Shown here: positions 52,268 to 60,342 of the stretch, piece by piece
Layout of the letters: each line of letters begins with the position of its first letter
How positions within the stretch are numbered: position 1 is the stretch's first letter
Assembly (NCBI GenBank): GCA_035366835.1
Contig: DAOSIS010000019.1
Coordinates: 15,631 to 79,630 of the forward strand
Length of the DNA stretch: 64,000 bases
Origin: UBA6109 sp035366835
Lineage (GTDB): Bacteria; Desulfobacterota; Syntrophia; Syntrophales; UBA6109
Direction of reading: 5' to 3'
The notes under the pieces: model-generated
Seen by the model: the letters and a program-made list of their open reading frames with translations, nothing else
The model's database searches: none
What the model was told of the DNA's origin: nothing
Position numbers and translations under genes: made by a program

Positions 52268-52438
52268 GCGGCTTCGCTCCTTTCCCAGCGGTGGTTCGTT
52301 CAGGAAAACTGCCTCCTTATAATGGATCGGTCGGGTTTTGACAACGGGAATTTGAACCGAACGGAAAGGACGGGCGAAAGCCGGCGACAGGGCCGTCGTT
52401 GTGCTCGGGTGGCGGACCGCCACCCCGCTTCAGTGTCC

Positions 52439-52648
52439 TCAGGAGGGGCTGCAAGTTGTTGCGGCGCAGGTACCGCAGCCGCCGCCGGCGGAGGTGTTTC
52501 CGATCCGCCCTCCGAAGACGGACATCATCCGCTTGGTCTTCTTCGACCTGCACTTCGGGCAGACCACCGTGCGGTTCTCGCCGATGGAAAAGAAGAGTTC
52601 TTCGAATACATGACGGCACTTGGTGCACCGGAATTCATAGATGGGCAT
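52439..52648 (-). CDS. FmdB-type zinc ribbon protein
   Basis: 69 residues: MPIYEFRCTKCRHVFEELFF, CPKCRSKKTKRMMSVFGG. The two CxxC knuckles make a small zinc ribbon. The Gly/Cys-rich tail (GGGCGTCAATTC) is common in this family. Its role is unknown (regulatory in some methylotrophs). It is transcribed from the promoter at 52711-52683 together with adk and probably lepA. Confidence 0.87.
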   Translation of the reverse strand: MPIYEFRCTKCRHVFEELFFSIGENRTVVCPKCRSKKTKRMMSVFGGRIGNTSAGGGCGTCAATTCSPS

Positions 52649-52682
52649 GGGGTCATCCTGCTGTTTTCGTTTCTCTGTGCGA

Positions 52683-52711
52683 ACTATAGGGGAGAGGGTC
52701 CCCTTTGTCAA
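52683..52711 (-). promoter_or_regulatory. Strong sigma-70-type promoter of fmdB-adk-lepA
   Basis: On the minus strand TTGACA (52711-52706) and TATAGT (52688-52683) are spaced by exactly 17 bases, and the fmdB start codon lies 35 bases downstream. Confidence 0.75.
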
Positions 52712-52870
52712 GGAGCGCGGGGTGCCGATCGGCTGCGCCACGCTCATCCGATTGCCCGGCTGGAAATAAGGGATTTCGAAGGGGGAAATCGGGGGCCCTC
52801 GGATGGCCGCAGAGGGTCCGCTGGGTTAGTCTGATCTCAACCATCCTTCGTTCCTCCACCCTCCTCAAGA

Positions 52871-52918
52871 GCCTGCTGGCGATTCCGGATGCCCGGACGT
52901 CCAGCAGGCGGTTTTTTT
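52871..52918 (+). terminator. Rho-independent terminator without an obvious plus-strand gene
   Basis: GCCTGCTGG (52871-52879) pairs with CCAGCAGGC (52901-52909), with an inner TCCGG/CCGGA pair, followed by GG and seven T. No plus-strand coding region lies directly upstream, so it may end a small RNA or act against antisense transcription. Confidence 0.6.
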
Positions 52919-52943
52919 CCCCTGATGTCATGACCGCGGACGC

Positions 52944-53066
52944 GGGAGATTGAAGTTCTCCGCAGCGAGCTCCGGAGAATCTTCGATCCCCAGGGAAGGG
53001 ATCTCAAACAGGATTCGCTCGCATTCCCTGCAGCAAGCTGCGAGGAATGCGCTCGCTGCCGGATTC
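52944..53066. repeat. Dispersed repeat, family B, copy 1
   Basis: About 120 bases (TTGAAG-TTCTCCG, CTTCGATCCCCA-GGAAGG, ATTCGCTCGC, GAATGCGCTCGCTGCCGGATTC) that recur in inverted orientation at 55191-55308. Its right end touches the stop codon of the ferredoxin gene. Confidence 0.75.
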
Positions 53067-53259
53067 AGTAGGTAATGACGATGGCCTCCTTCGGACATTT
53101 CTTCGCCGCTTCGAGGCACTCCTCCTGATAGAGTGCCGGCACTTCGGCCACCGGGGCATACGCCTTCTTGCTGCCTTCGTGAAACCGAAAGACCTGAGGG
53201 CAGATTTGCACGCAGATCCCGGCCGTTCCGCATTTCAACTGATCCACTTCGACTTTCAT
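53065..53259 (-). CDS. Small ferredoxin with one ligand Cys replaced
   Basis: The ATG at 53259 with GGAGGAGG gives 64 residues. The pattern is CGTAGICVQICP near residues 10-21 and KKCPKEA near 55. Compared with CxxCxxCxxxCP the second Cys is Ala13, so the cluster is probably [3Fe-4S] or an unusually ligated [4Fe-4S]. The stop codon lies in the family B repeat. Possible partners are unknown. Confidence 0.82.
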   Translation of the reverse strand: MKVEVDQLKCGTAGICVQICPQVFRFHEGSKKAYAPVAEVPALYQEECLEAAKKCPKEAIVITY

Positions 53260-53527
53260 TTCTTCCTCCTCCGTTCTGCCCGGCCGGCCTCGCGGCGCGG
53301 CCCGCTTTTCGATGCCGCGACGACCGGAAAGAAACGCCATCGGGCAAAAAACGCGCGCTTTCATTAAAAATTAGAATAGGAAGGGAAAAGACCAATGTCA
53401 ATGGGACGATGCCGGATTCTGCAGGGAAGGTGATGAAACGGCCGGCCGATTGACCCCGCGGCGGCACTGTGGTAGGCATGGCGCAGAATTCTCCCCGGGA
53501 AGAAGGGGGGAACACAAGGGGGCGCGC

Positions 53528-54709
53528 ATGTCCATCTCCAGAAAGATCCGCGGCTTCATGGCGGAATCGTCGTGGATCCGGAAGATGTTCGAAGAGGGGA
53601 TCGAACTCAAGAAGCGGTTCGGCGCAGACAACGTCTACGATTTCAGTCTCGGGAATCCCAATGTCGAGCCCCCGCCGGATCTCAAGGAGAGGGTGCGCAG
53701 CATCGCCGCCCAGGAGATTCCGGGAAAGCACGCCTACATGCCCAACGCCGGTTTGGCAGACACCCGTGCGGCCGTGGCGGCGACGCTTCAGGAATGCCAC
53801 GGCACGGAGGTAACGGCGGATTCCGTCATCATGACCTGCGGCGCGGGCGGGGCCCTGAACGTCGCGCTCAAGACACTGCTCGAGCCCGGAGAAGAGGTCG
53901 TGATTCCGAAGCCGTTCTTCGTGGAGTATCAGTTCTACGTGGACAACGCCGGCGGCGCGACAAGACTCGTGAAGACGAAGGAGGACTTTTCACTGGACCT
54001 CGGCGCACTGGAGGAAGCGATCACGGAGCGGACGAAGGCCGTCCTGATCAATTCGCCGAACAACCCGACGGGAAAGGTCTATGGCGAGGACGCGATCCGG
54101 GGGCTGGGCGAGCTCCTTCTCGAGAAACAGAGGAAACTCGGCAGGCGCCTCTATCTTCTTTCCGATGAACCCTATGCCCAGATCGTCTACGACAACGTTT
54201 GCGTGCCGAGCGTCTTCCGTGCGTTTCCGAACAGCGTGATCATCTACTCCTATTCGAAAACCCTGTCCATTCCCGGGGAGCGGATCGGATTTCTCGCCGT
54301 CAATCCGCGCATGGAGGAGGGCGCCGAGGTCCTGTCGGGAATGATCCTCTGCAATCGGATCCTGGGGTTCGTCAACGCGCCGGCGTTCATGCAGCGGGTT
54401 GTGGCCCATTCCCAGAAATCGAAGGTCCGGGTGGAGAAATACCGCCGCAAGCGGGACCTCCTGTGTGACGGGCTTCGCGAGGCCGGATATGAATTCCACA
54501 AGCCCGAGGGCGCATTCTACCTCTTTCCGCGGACGCCGATCGCAGACGACGTCGCCTTCGTTCGCGCCCTGCAGAAGAGGAGGATTCTCACCGTTCCCGG
54601 CAGCGGGTTCGGAGGGCCGGGCCATTTCCGGATCGCCTACTGCGTCGAAGACAAGACGATTGTCGGAGCGATGGAAGGATTCCGGAAAACGATGGCGGAA
54701 TTCCGCTGA
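53528..54709 (+). CDS. Class I/II pyridoxal-phosphate aminotransferase
   Basis: The ATG at 53528 gives 393 residues: DFSLGNPNVEPPPDLKERVR, YMPNAGLADTRAAVA, MTCGAGGALNVALKTLLEPG, LINSPNNPTGKVY, LLSDEPYAQIVYD, and the PLP Lys in IYSYSKTLSIPGERIG. A C-terminal YLFPRTPIADDVAF and GFGGPGHFRIAYCVED end the fold. It resembles aspartate/aromatic-type aminotransferases; the substrate cannot be deduced. Confidence 0.88.
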   Translation: MSISRKIRGFMAESSWIRKMFEEGIELKKRFGADNVYDFSLGNPNVEPPPDLKERVRSIAAQEIPGKHAYMPNAGLADTRAAVAATLQECHGTEVTADSVIMTCGAGGALNVALKTLLEPGEEVVIPKPFFVEYQFYVDNAGGATRLVKTKEDFSLDLGALEEAITERTKAVLINSPNNPTGKVYGEDAIRGLGELLLEKQRKLGRRLYLLSDEPYAQIVYDNVCVPSVFRAFPNSVIIYSYSKTLSIPGERIGFLAVNPRMEEGAEVLSGMILCNRILGFVNAPAFMQRVVAHSQKSKVRVEKYRRKRDLLCDGLREAGYEFHKPEGAFYLFPRTPIADDVAFVRALQKRRILTVPGSGFGGPGHFRIAYCVEDKTIVGAMEGFRKTMAEFR

Positions 54710-54728
54710 GGCAGGGCGTCTTCGCCCT

Positions 54729-55010
54729 TCAGGGATCTCCGTACCGGATCTCGAAGCCGTTCAGCCCGTTTCCGGCCGCTTCTTCGCGGATGTCGATGCT
54801 CCGGACCTCGGACAGGGGCGGGCCCTTCCGGCACCACTCGATCATGGCCGATACGTCTGCGTCCTCCCCTTCGAAGAGGGCCTCCACACGGCCGTCCGAA
54901 AGATTCCGTACCCAGCCCCTCAGCCGCAGGGATTGGGCCGCGCCCTTCGTCCGGGCACGGAAGAACACGCCTTGAACCCTCCCGGAAATCCAGACATGCA
55001 CGCGTTTCAT
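54729..55010 (-). CDS. acyP: Acylphosphatase
   Basis: 93 residues: RVHVWISGRVQGVFFRARTK (phosphate loop with Arg in GRVQGVFFR), GWVRNLSDGRVEALFEGED (Asn), and a final RYGDP-type end. It hydrolyses acyl phosphates. It is convergent with the aminotransferase. Confidence 0.92.
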   Translation of the reverse strand: MKRVHVWISGRVQGVFFRARTKGAAQSLRLRGWVRNLSDGRVEALFEGEDADVSAMIEWCRKGPPLSEVRSIDIREEAAGNGLNGFEIRYGDP

Positions 55011-55190
55011 TCTGAGAAAACCTCCATCGAAAAAAAGAAAAAAGCCGCTTCCTTTTCGCTTCGGGGGCGGGAGTCCGGGTGCCGAGAATCCCGGCCCGGG
55101 CGTTGCCGCGGGCCGTCCGGTAGCGGGGCCGGTCGCACGGAAGGGCGCCGCCGGGGGAAGAAAAACGGCGCAGGGAAGGCCGCGGCTATG

Positions 55191-55308
55191 AATCCGGCAG
55201 CGAGCGCATTCCCCGCGTCTTGCCGCGGGGTAAGCGAGCGAATGATGTTCAAGATCCCTTCCTTGGGGATCGAAGCTTCTCCGGAGCTTGCTCCGGAGGG
55301 CTTCAATT
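55191..55308. repeat. Dispersed repeat, family B, copy 2 (inverted)
   Basis: Reverse complement of 52944-53066 with scattered changes. It covers the ligA stop codon (55305-55303) at one end. The two copies flank the ferredoxin, aminotransferase and acyP genes as a 2.1-kb unit. Confidence 0.75.
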
Positions 55309-57642
55309 CGGACGGCGGGCCAGCAGGGCGAAGAAATCTTCTTCCGACAGCACGGGGACATTCAGGGCAAGCGCTTTGGTCAGCTTGCTTCCGGGGTCGG
55401 CGCCGGCAACGACGTAATCGGTCCGCTGCGAGACGCTGCCGGTGACCTTTCCCCCCAGCGCCTCGATCTTCTCCTTCGCCTGGTCCCTCGTGAGCCGCGA
55501 CAGCGTTCCCGTGAGAACGAAGGTCCGGCCCTTCAGCGGCGCATCATCCGCTGCCGATGAGGAAGACCCCTGGCTCCGCCAGGTCACCCCGCAGCGGCGA
55601 AGCTGGTCGACGACGAGGACGGTCTGCGGATCCCGGAGAAACAGAAGGACGCTCCTCGCACGCTCCGGAGGAATCCCGAGCCCCTGCAGGCCCTTTTCAT
55701 CGGCGGCGGCGAGGGCATCCCAGTCGCTGAAGGCGTCGGTGATCTTCCGGATCGTGGTCTCGGCGATATCGGCCGCTCCCTGCCAGAAGATCCTGTCCGA
55801 ACCGGAATATTTCTCCTTCTTCGCGAGGCGGAGAAAGAAGTCCGCGAAGGGGATCTCGTGGCGGGCGTCGGACTCTTCCCACCGCACGCCGGCGGAACGC
55901 AGCCCGTCGATGACGCGGCGGTTGTGGGACTCGGAGAAGAAGAGCCGGACGGCGGAGGCCCGCTCGGGACCCATGCCGGACACGTACGTGATGGTCTTGG
56001 GATGGGCTTCCATCAGTCTCTCGAGGCGGCCGAAGAAACCGGCCAGATCCTTCGCGCTGGCCTCCCCGATCATGGGAATTCCGAGGGCGTAGACGAAGCG
56101 GGGGAGGGTGGTTTCCCTGCTTCCCGAAATGGCCCTGAGGAGATTCGACGCCGAGGTCTCGGCCATCTTTTCCAGCGGGATCAGCTGCGAGGCCTGCAGG
56201 GAATAAAGGTCGGCGGGATTCTTCACGAGGCCAGTGTCGACCAGGCGGTTGACGATCTTTTCGCCGAGACCGTCGATGTCCATGGCCTGGCGGCCGGAAA
56301 AATGGCGGAGGGACTGTTTCAGCTGCGCCGGGCAGGACAGACCGCCGATGCAGCGGTGGGCCGCCTCTCCTTCCAGACGCACCACGCGGGAGCCGCATTC
56401 CGGGCAGGACGACGGCATGTGGAAGACGCGCTCCGTCCCCTTCCGCCTCGTCGGCAGGGATTTGACGACCTCGGGGATGACGTCGCCGGCGCGCTGGACG
56501 ATGACCGTGTCGCCGATGCGGACATCCTTCTTGTCGATCTCGTCCTGGTTGTGAAGCGTGGCGCGGCTGACGGTGACGCCGCCCACGCGGACGGGCGTCA
56601 TGACGGCTACCGGTGTGAGGACCCCCGTCCGCCCGACCTGGACGACGATGTCCTCGACCACGGTCGTTTCCTGGGTGGGCGGGAATTTGCACGCAAGGGC
56701 CCAGCGGGGGCTTCGCGAAACGGCGCCGAGGCGCTCCTGCAGGGCGAGGTCGTCGACCTTCAGGACGACGCCGTCGATCTCATAGGGGAGCTTTTCGCGA
56801 CGTCCCGAAATGAAATGGTAGTACTCGATGCAGGCCGCGATATCGGGGGCGCGGCGGATCTCCTGGAAGTTGACGCGGAATCCCCAGGAGTGCAGCGCCT
56901 GGAGGATCTCCCAGTGGCTTCGGAAGTCGGCGCCTTCGAAGATGCCCACGCCGTAGACGAAGAGGGCCAGGGGCCGCCGCCCCGTGATCCGCGAATCCAG
57001 CTGCCGCAGGGAGCCGGCGGCGGCGTTGCGCGGATTCGCAAACGGCGTCTCACCGGCCTCCAGGCGCCGGCGGTTCAGGGCCTGAAATCCGGCGGTCTCC
57101 ATGTAGACTTCTCCACGGACCTCGATCCGGGCCGGGAGGGGCCGGCCGGGTGCGGCCTTCATCCGCAACGGGACGGAGGGGATCGTCTTCAGGTTCAGCG
57201 AGATGTCCTCGCCGACATACCCGTCACCGCGCGTTGCGCCCGAGACGAAGTCTCCCCCGTCGTAAATCAGGTTGACGGCGGCGCCGTCGAGCTTGGGTTC
57301 GGCCACGAAAGAAACCGTTTCGCGGGCGCCGAGGAACTTCCTGATCCGCTCGTCGAAGGCGCGGATCTCCTCCTCGGAAAAGGCATTGGCCAGGCTCAGC
57401 ATGGGGCTCAGATGGCGGACGGGCTGGAATTTCTCCAGCGGGAGCGCGCCGACGCGCCGGGTGGGGGAGTCGGGAGTGACGAGGTCGGGGAAGGACGTCT
57501 CCAGCTGCTGGAGCTCCAGAAGGAGACGGTCGTACTCCGCGTCGGAGATTTCCGGGTCGTCGAGCTGGTAGTAGCGGCGGTTGTGATGATCGATCAGCGA
57601 GCGGAGCTCTTCGATTCTTTTGGCGGCCGCGAGCCTCTCCAT
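55303..57642 (-). CDS. ligA: NAD-dependent DNA ligase, extended form
   Basis: 779 residues, about 100 more than E. coli LigA. Domain Ia (SLIDHHNRRYYQLDDPEISD), adenylation EPKLDGAAVNLIYDG, OB fold (VVEDIVVQVGRTGVLTPVAV), zinc finger (CPECGSRVVR...CIGGLSCP), HhH region, and a BRCT domain (LKGRTFVLTGTLSRLTRDQA). The extra length lies between HhH and BRCT, where two segments, RRVIDGLRSAGVRW and LVVDQLRRCGVTW, look like a duplication. The ATG overlaps the upstream stop (TGATG). Confidence 0.93.
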   Translation of the reverse strand: MERLAAAKRIEELRSLIDHHNRRYYQLDDPEISDAEYDRLLLELQQLETSFPDLVTPDSPTRRVGALPLEKFQPVRHLSPMLSLANAFSEEEIRAFDERIRKFLGARETVSFVAEPKLDGAAVNLIYDGGDFVSGATRGDGYVGEDISLNLKTIPSVPLRMKAAPGRPLPARIEVRGEVYMETAGFQALNRRRLEAGETPFANPRNAAAGSLRQLDSRITGRRPLALFVYGVGIFEGADFRSHWEILQALHSWGFRVNFQEIRRAPDIAACIEYYHFISGRREKLPYEIDGVVLKVDDLALQERLGAVSRSPRWALACKFPPTQETTVVEDIVVQVGRTGVLTPVAVMTPVRVGGVTVSRATLHNQDEIDKKDVRIGDTVIVQRAGDVIPEVVKSLPTRRKGTERVFHMPSSCPECGSRVVRLEGEAAHRCIGGLSCPAQLKQSLRHFSGRQAMDIDGLGEKIVNRLVDTGLVKNPADLYSLQASQLIPLEKMAETSASNLLRAISGSRETTLPRFVYALGIPMIGEASAKDLAGFFGRLERLMEAHPKTITYVSGMGPERASAVRLFFSESHNRRVIDGLRSAGVRWEESDARHEIPFADFFLRLAKKEKYSGSDRIFWQGAADIAETTIRKITDAFSDWDALAAADEKGLQGLGIPPERARSVLLFLRDPQTVLVVDQLRRCGVTWRSQGSSSSAADDAPLKGRTFVLTGTLSRLTRDQAKEKIEALGGKVTGSVSQRTDYVVAGADPGSKLTKALALNVPVLSEEDFFALLARRPN

Positions 57643-57911
57643 CACTTCACCAGTTTGAGATCCGGTCTTTTCGCAGGGGGAGGGCCCGGCGGAGAATCAG
57701 CCCCCTGCTTCGTCTGGAGGAGATGCTGATTGAAGAGGTGGTTTTTCACGCGCACCGAATTGATGATGAAGAAAACGACGACGGCCTTCTCCCATTCCTT
57801 CGTTGGCTCGAACCGCTCCATCCGGTCCTTGTACTTCTGCCACAGGCCCGAAAGGGAGGCCTCGTCCAGATGCAGGATTTTCTCTGCGATTTTGTCGAGC
57901 AGTTCTTCCAT
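57642..57911 (-). CDS. Small hypothetical protein upstream of ligA
   Basis: 89 residues with GGAGG before the ATG at 57911: MEELLDKIAEKILHLDEASL, LWQKYKDRMERFEPTKEWEK, VVFFIINSVRVKNHLFNQHL, and a Pro-rich tail. It is mostly helical, of a family I recognise only as conserved near DNA repair genes in related anaerobes, without a known function. It is coupled to ligA by a TGATG overlap. Confidence 0.65.
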   Translation of the reverse strand: MEELLDKIAEKILHLDEASLSGLWQKYKDRMERFEPTKEWEKAVVVFFIINSVRVKNHLFNQHLLQTKQGADSPPGPPPAKRPDLKLVK

Positions 57912-58020
57912 GTCCGTCCTCCGCGGAAGCACGCCCATCCTATCTTCGAAGAAGGGGAAAGTCAAACGCAAAGGCCTCGCTGGCAGCGGCGCCGACGTCC
58001 GCGCCGTCCGAAAATCGCGC

Positions 58021-58048
58021 TTGTCTTTTTGCCGTCAGGAGCTATAAT
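58021..58048 (+). promoter_or_regulatory. Sigma-70-type promoter of the phosphoesterase gene
   Basis: TTGTCT (58021-58026) and a perfect TATAAT (58043-58048) are spaced by 16 bases; an AAGGAGG ribosome site precedes the GTG at 58076. Confidence 0.72.
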
Positions 58049-58075
58049 CGGGCCTCTTTGTGAGGAAGGAGGCCC

Positions 58076-58552
58076 GTGAGAATCGGGGTCGTTTCGGACA
58101 CGCATCTGCACTGCGATGACGACGGATTCCGGATGCTGATCGAAGATCGCTTTGCAGGCGTCGATCTTCTCCTTCACGCGGGCGATCTCGTCTCTCCCGC
58201 CGTTCTCGAGATGTTTGCCGGGAGGGAATACAAGGCCGTATGCGGAAACATGGATTTTGACTCGGTCCGTCAGGTCCTGCCCGAACGCATCGTATTCCAG
58301 GCCGGGCGCTTCCGCATCGGTCTCGTCCACGGATGGGGCGGGCCGGAAGGAATACAGGGGCGGCTCCTGGATGCGCTGGGACCCCTGGACTGCATCGTCT
58401 ACGGTCACACGCATGTGCCCGAAAACCGGCGGCGGGACGGCGTTCTTTTTTTCAACCCGGGTTCCGCGCTGGACCGCCGTGGTGCGGCGGCGAACACCAT
58501 CGGTTTCCTGGACATCGGAGACGAGATCCGCGGTACGATTCTGCCGGTCTAA
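58076..58552 (+). CDS. YfcE/MJ0936-type metallophosphoesterase
   Basis: 158 residues from a GTG: IGVVSDTHLH, LLHAGDLVS, VCGNMDFD, LVHGWGGPEG, YGHTHVPENR. All five metal-binding blocks are intact. It is a small phosphodiesterase; the physiological substrate is unknown. The HIT gene follows by 20 bases. Confidence 0.9.
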   Translation: MRIGVVSDTHLHCDDDGFRMLIEDRFAGVDLLLHAGDLVSPAVLEMFAGREYKAVCGNMDFDSVRQVLPERIVFQAGRFRIGLVHGWGGPEGIQGRLLDALGPLDCIVYGHTHVPENRRRDGVLFFNPGSALDRRGAAANTIGFLDIGDEIRGTILPV

Positions 58553-58572
58553 GACGGGGAGATTGTTGCATC

Positions 58573-59061
58573 ATGGATGTGATCTTCGCACCCTGGAGAA
58601 TGGCTTACGTCCGCAAATGCGAGAAGACCGAGGGATGCATCTTCTGCAAGGGCTCGTCGCGGTCGGAAGACCTGATGCTCCGGGAGGGGAAAGCGGCATT
58701 CGTGGTGATGAACCGGTATCCCTATACGACGGGACACATGATGGTGATTCCTTTCCGGCACGTCGGCGCGATCGCGGATCTCACGAAGGAGGAGAGGGCG
58801 GAGATCTTCGATCTCCTGGACCTTTCCACCGACATCCTCCGGCGGGCGATGAACCCCGACGGATTCAACATCGGCATCAACCTCGGCAAGGCTGCGGGCG
58901 CCGGCGTCGGCGACCATCTGCATGTCCATATCGTTCCCCGCTGGAACGGAGACACGAATTTCATGGGTGTGGTGGGGGAGGTGCGCGTGATCCCCGAAGA
59001 CGTGGTCCAGACGCGCGCACGCCTGCTCCCGCTCTTCGAAAGTACCCGACGGGAGGTCTGA
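58573..59061 (+). CDS. HIT-family hydrolase (Ap4A-type)
   Basis: 162 residues: FAPWRMAYVRKCEKTEGCIF, CIFCKGSSRS (Cys pair), NRYPYTTGHMMVIPFRHVGA, FNIGINLGKAAGAGVGDHLH and the triad HLHVHIVPRW. It resembles the Ap4A phosphorylase-like branch. It starts after GGAG-like sequence at 58560. Confidence 0.88.
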   Translation: MDVIFAPWRMAYVRKCEKTEGCIFCKGSSRSEDLMLREGKAAFVVMNRYPYTTGHMMVIPFRHVGAIADLTKEERAEIFDLLDLSTDILRRAMNPDGFNIGINLGKAAGAGVGDHLHVHIVPRWNGDTNFMGVVGEVRVIPEDVVQTRARLLPLFESTRREV

Positions 59062-59062
59062 G

Positions 59063-59383
59063 ATGAAGGTCATCTACACGATCGTCATCGTTCTGCTCAT
59101 GATGATGATCGTCACCTTTTCACTTGAGAATACGGCCGCCGTGCCGCTGAAGTACTACGACCTCATCCCGGAGGGCTTCTCGGTCCCGGCGTACATGCTG
59201 CTTTTCATCGCCTTTCTGGCCGGGGTGATCTTCACGGGATTCATGGGAATCGTGGAGCGGTTCCGCCTGACGAGAACGATCACGAGGCTGAACCGGACCA
59301 TCCGCGATCTGAGAAGGCAGATCCACGAGAACCGGCCCGCCGAACTGGTCGAAGAAGAGGAGCAGCCGCGGAGACTGCCTTGA
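59063..59383 (+). CDS. LapA-domain (DUF1049) membrane protein
   Basis: 106 residues: two TM helices (VIYTIVIVLLMMMIVTFSL, VPAYMLLFIAFLAGVIFTGF) and a basic coiled-coil tail (TRTITRLNRTIRDLRRQIHE). The fold matches LapA/LapB-associated proteins; the partner lapB is not in the window. It overlaps the next gene by 4 bases. Confidence 0.82.
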   Translation: MKVIYTIVIVLLMMMIVTFSLENTAAVPLKYYDLIPEGFSVPAYMLLFIAFLAGVIFTGFMGIVERFRLTRTITRLNRTIRDLRRQIHENRPAELVEEEEQPRRLP

Positions 59384-59877
59384 CCGGTACCTTCCCCCGG
59401 AACGAGCCGAGGTTTCTTGCCGACGCGACGGTGATGCGGCTGGGAAAATGGCTGAGGATCCTGGGGTACGATACGGTCTGCTGCGGCGGCGATTCGGAGC
59501 AGGATCTGTTCCGGCGGGCGGCGCAGGAAGGCCGGACGGTTCTGAGCAGAAAACGGAAGTGGCGCTCCGGAGCGGAGCGGCATCCGGGACTGGTTATCCT
59601 GAGTCGCGAGCGCGCCGGCGATCAGCTCCATGAGTTGCTGGAGCGGTTCGTGATCCTTCCCGACCCGCGGCGATTCCTCACGCGCTGCGTCCGCTGCAAC
59701 ACCCTTCTCGAAGCGGTGCCGAAGGACCGCGTCGCCGAATCCCTTCCCGTCCACATCCGCGAAAGCGTCGGGCAGTTTCACCGCTGTCCCGGCTGCGGGA
59801 AGGTCTACTGGCCGGGAAGCCATCCCGGGAGGATGCGCCAGTTTCTCAGGCGGCGCAGTCCCGATCGTCCCCTTTGA
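59380..59877 (+). CDS. Mut7-C RNase domain protein
   Basis: 165 residues from a TTG. PIN-like Mut7-C: PRFLADATVMRLGKWLRILG, YDTVCCGGDSEQDLFRRAAQ, then a C-terminal zinc ribbon (TRCVRCNTLLEAVP, CPGCGKVYWPGSHPGRM). These proteins are predicted nucleases. The gene overlaps the convergent mog gene by 32 bases. Confidence 0.82.
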   Translation: MTGTFPRNEPRFLADATVMRLGKWLRILGYDTVCCGGDSEQDLFRRAAQEGRTVLSRKRKWRSGAERHPGLVILSRERAGDQLHELLERFVILPDPRRFLTRCVRCNTLLEAVPKDRVAESLPVHIRESVGQFHRCPGCGKVYWPGSHPGRMRQFLRRRSPDRPL

Positions 59878-60340
59878 TCTTCTCGACGGCGTGTTTCAGG
59901 GCGGGAAGGACCACGAGGAGATTTTCACGCGCGCCCTTGGGGCTACCGGGGAGATTCAGGATGAGCGATGACCCGCGGATCCCCGCCGTTGCACGGGAGA
60001 TCACGGCATGGGGCGTCTTGGCGGCGCTTTCCCGCCGCATGGCTTCCCCCATGCCGGGGATTTCGCGGTCGATGACGGCGAGCGTGGCGTCCGGTGTGAC
60101 ATCCCTCGGACTGACGCCCGTGCCGCCGGTCGTGACGATGAGATCGAATTTCTCGACGTCGGACCATTCGACGAGCAGGGCCTCGATCCGATCCCTCTCG
60201 TCGGGGACGACCGCCGTGCACGCCACCGTCATCCCGGCACCGAGGAGAAGCTCCGCGACGGCGGGGCCGCTCTGGTCCACGCGTTCGGAACGCGACCCCT
60301 TGTCGCTCACCGTCATGACAGCAGCCCGTATGGCGGACAC
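59846..60340 (-). CDS. mog: Molybdopterin adenylyltransferase (Mog/MoaB)
   Basis: The GTG at 60340 gives 164 residues, starting 2 bases after the EF-G stop. MTVSDKGSRSERVDQSGPAV, VTTGGTGVSPRDVTPDATLA, EIPGMGEAMRR, and RGSSLILNLPGSPKGARENL. It adenylates molybdopterin, supplying cofactor for enzymes such as the formate dehydrogenase at 19-22 kb. Confidence 0.9.
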   Translation of the reverse strand: MSAIRAAVMTVSDKGSRSERVDQSGPAVAELLLGAGMTVACTAVVPDERDRIEALLVEWSDVEKFDLIVTTGGTGVSPRDVTPDATLAVIDREIPGMGEAMRRESAAKTPHAVISRATAGIRGSSLILNLPGSPKGARENLLVVLPALKHAVEKIKGDDRDCAA

Positions 60341-60342
60341 GA

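Noticed and set aside
52653..52931. A 92-residue minus-strand frame upstream of fmdB
   Set aside because: It runs through the promoter and the terminator hairpin; composition is that of non-coding GC-rich DNA.
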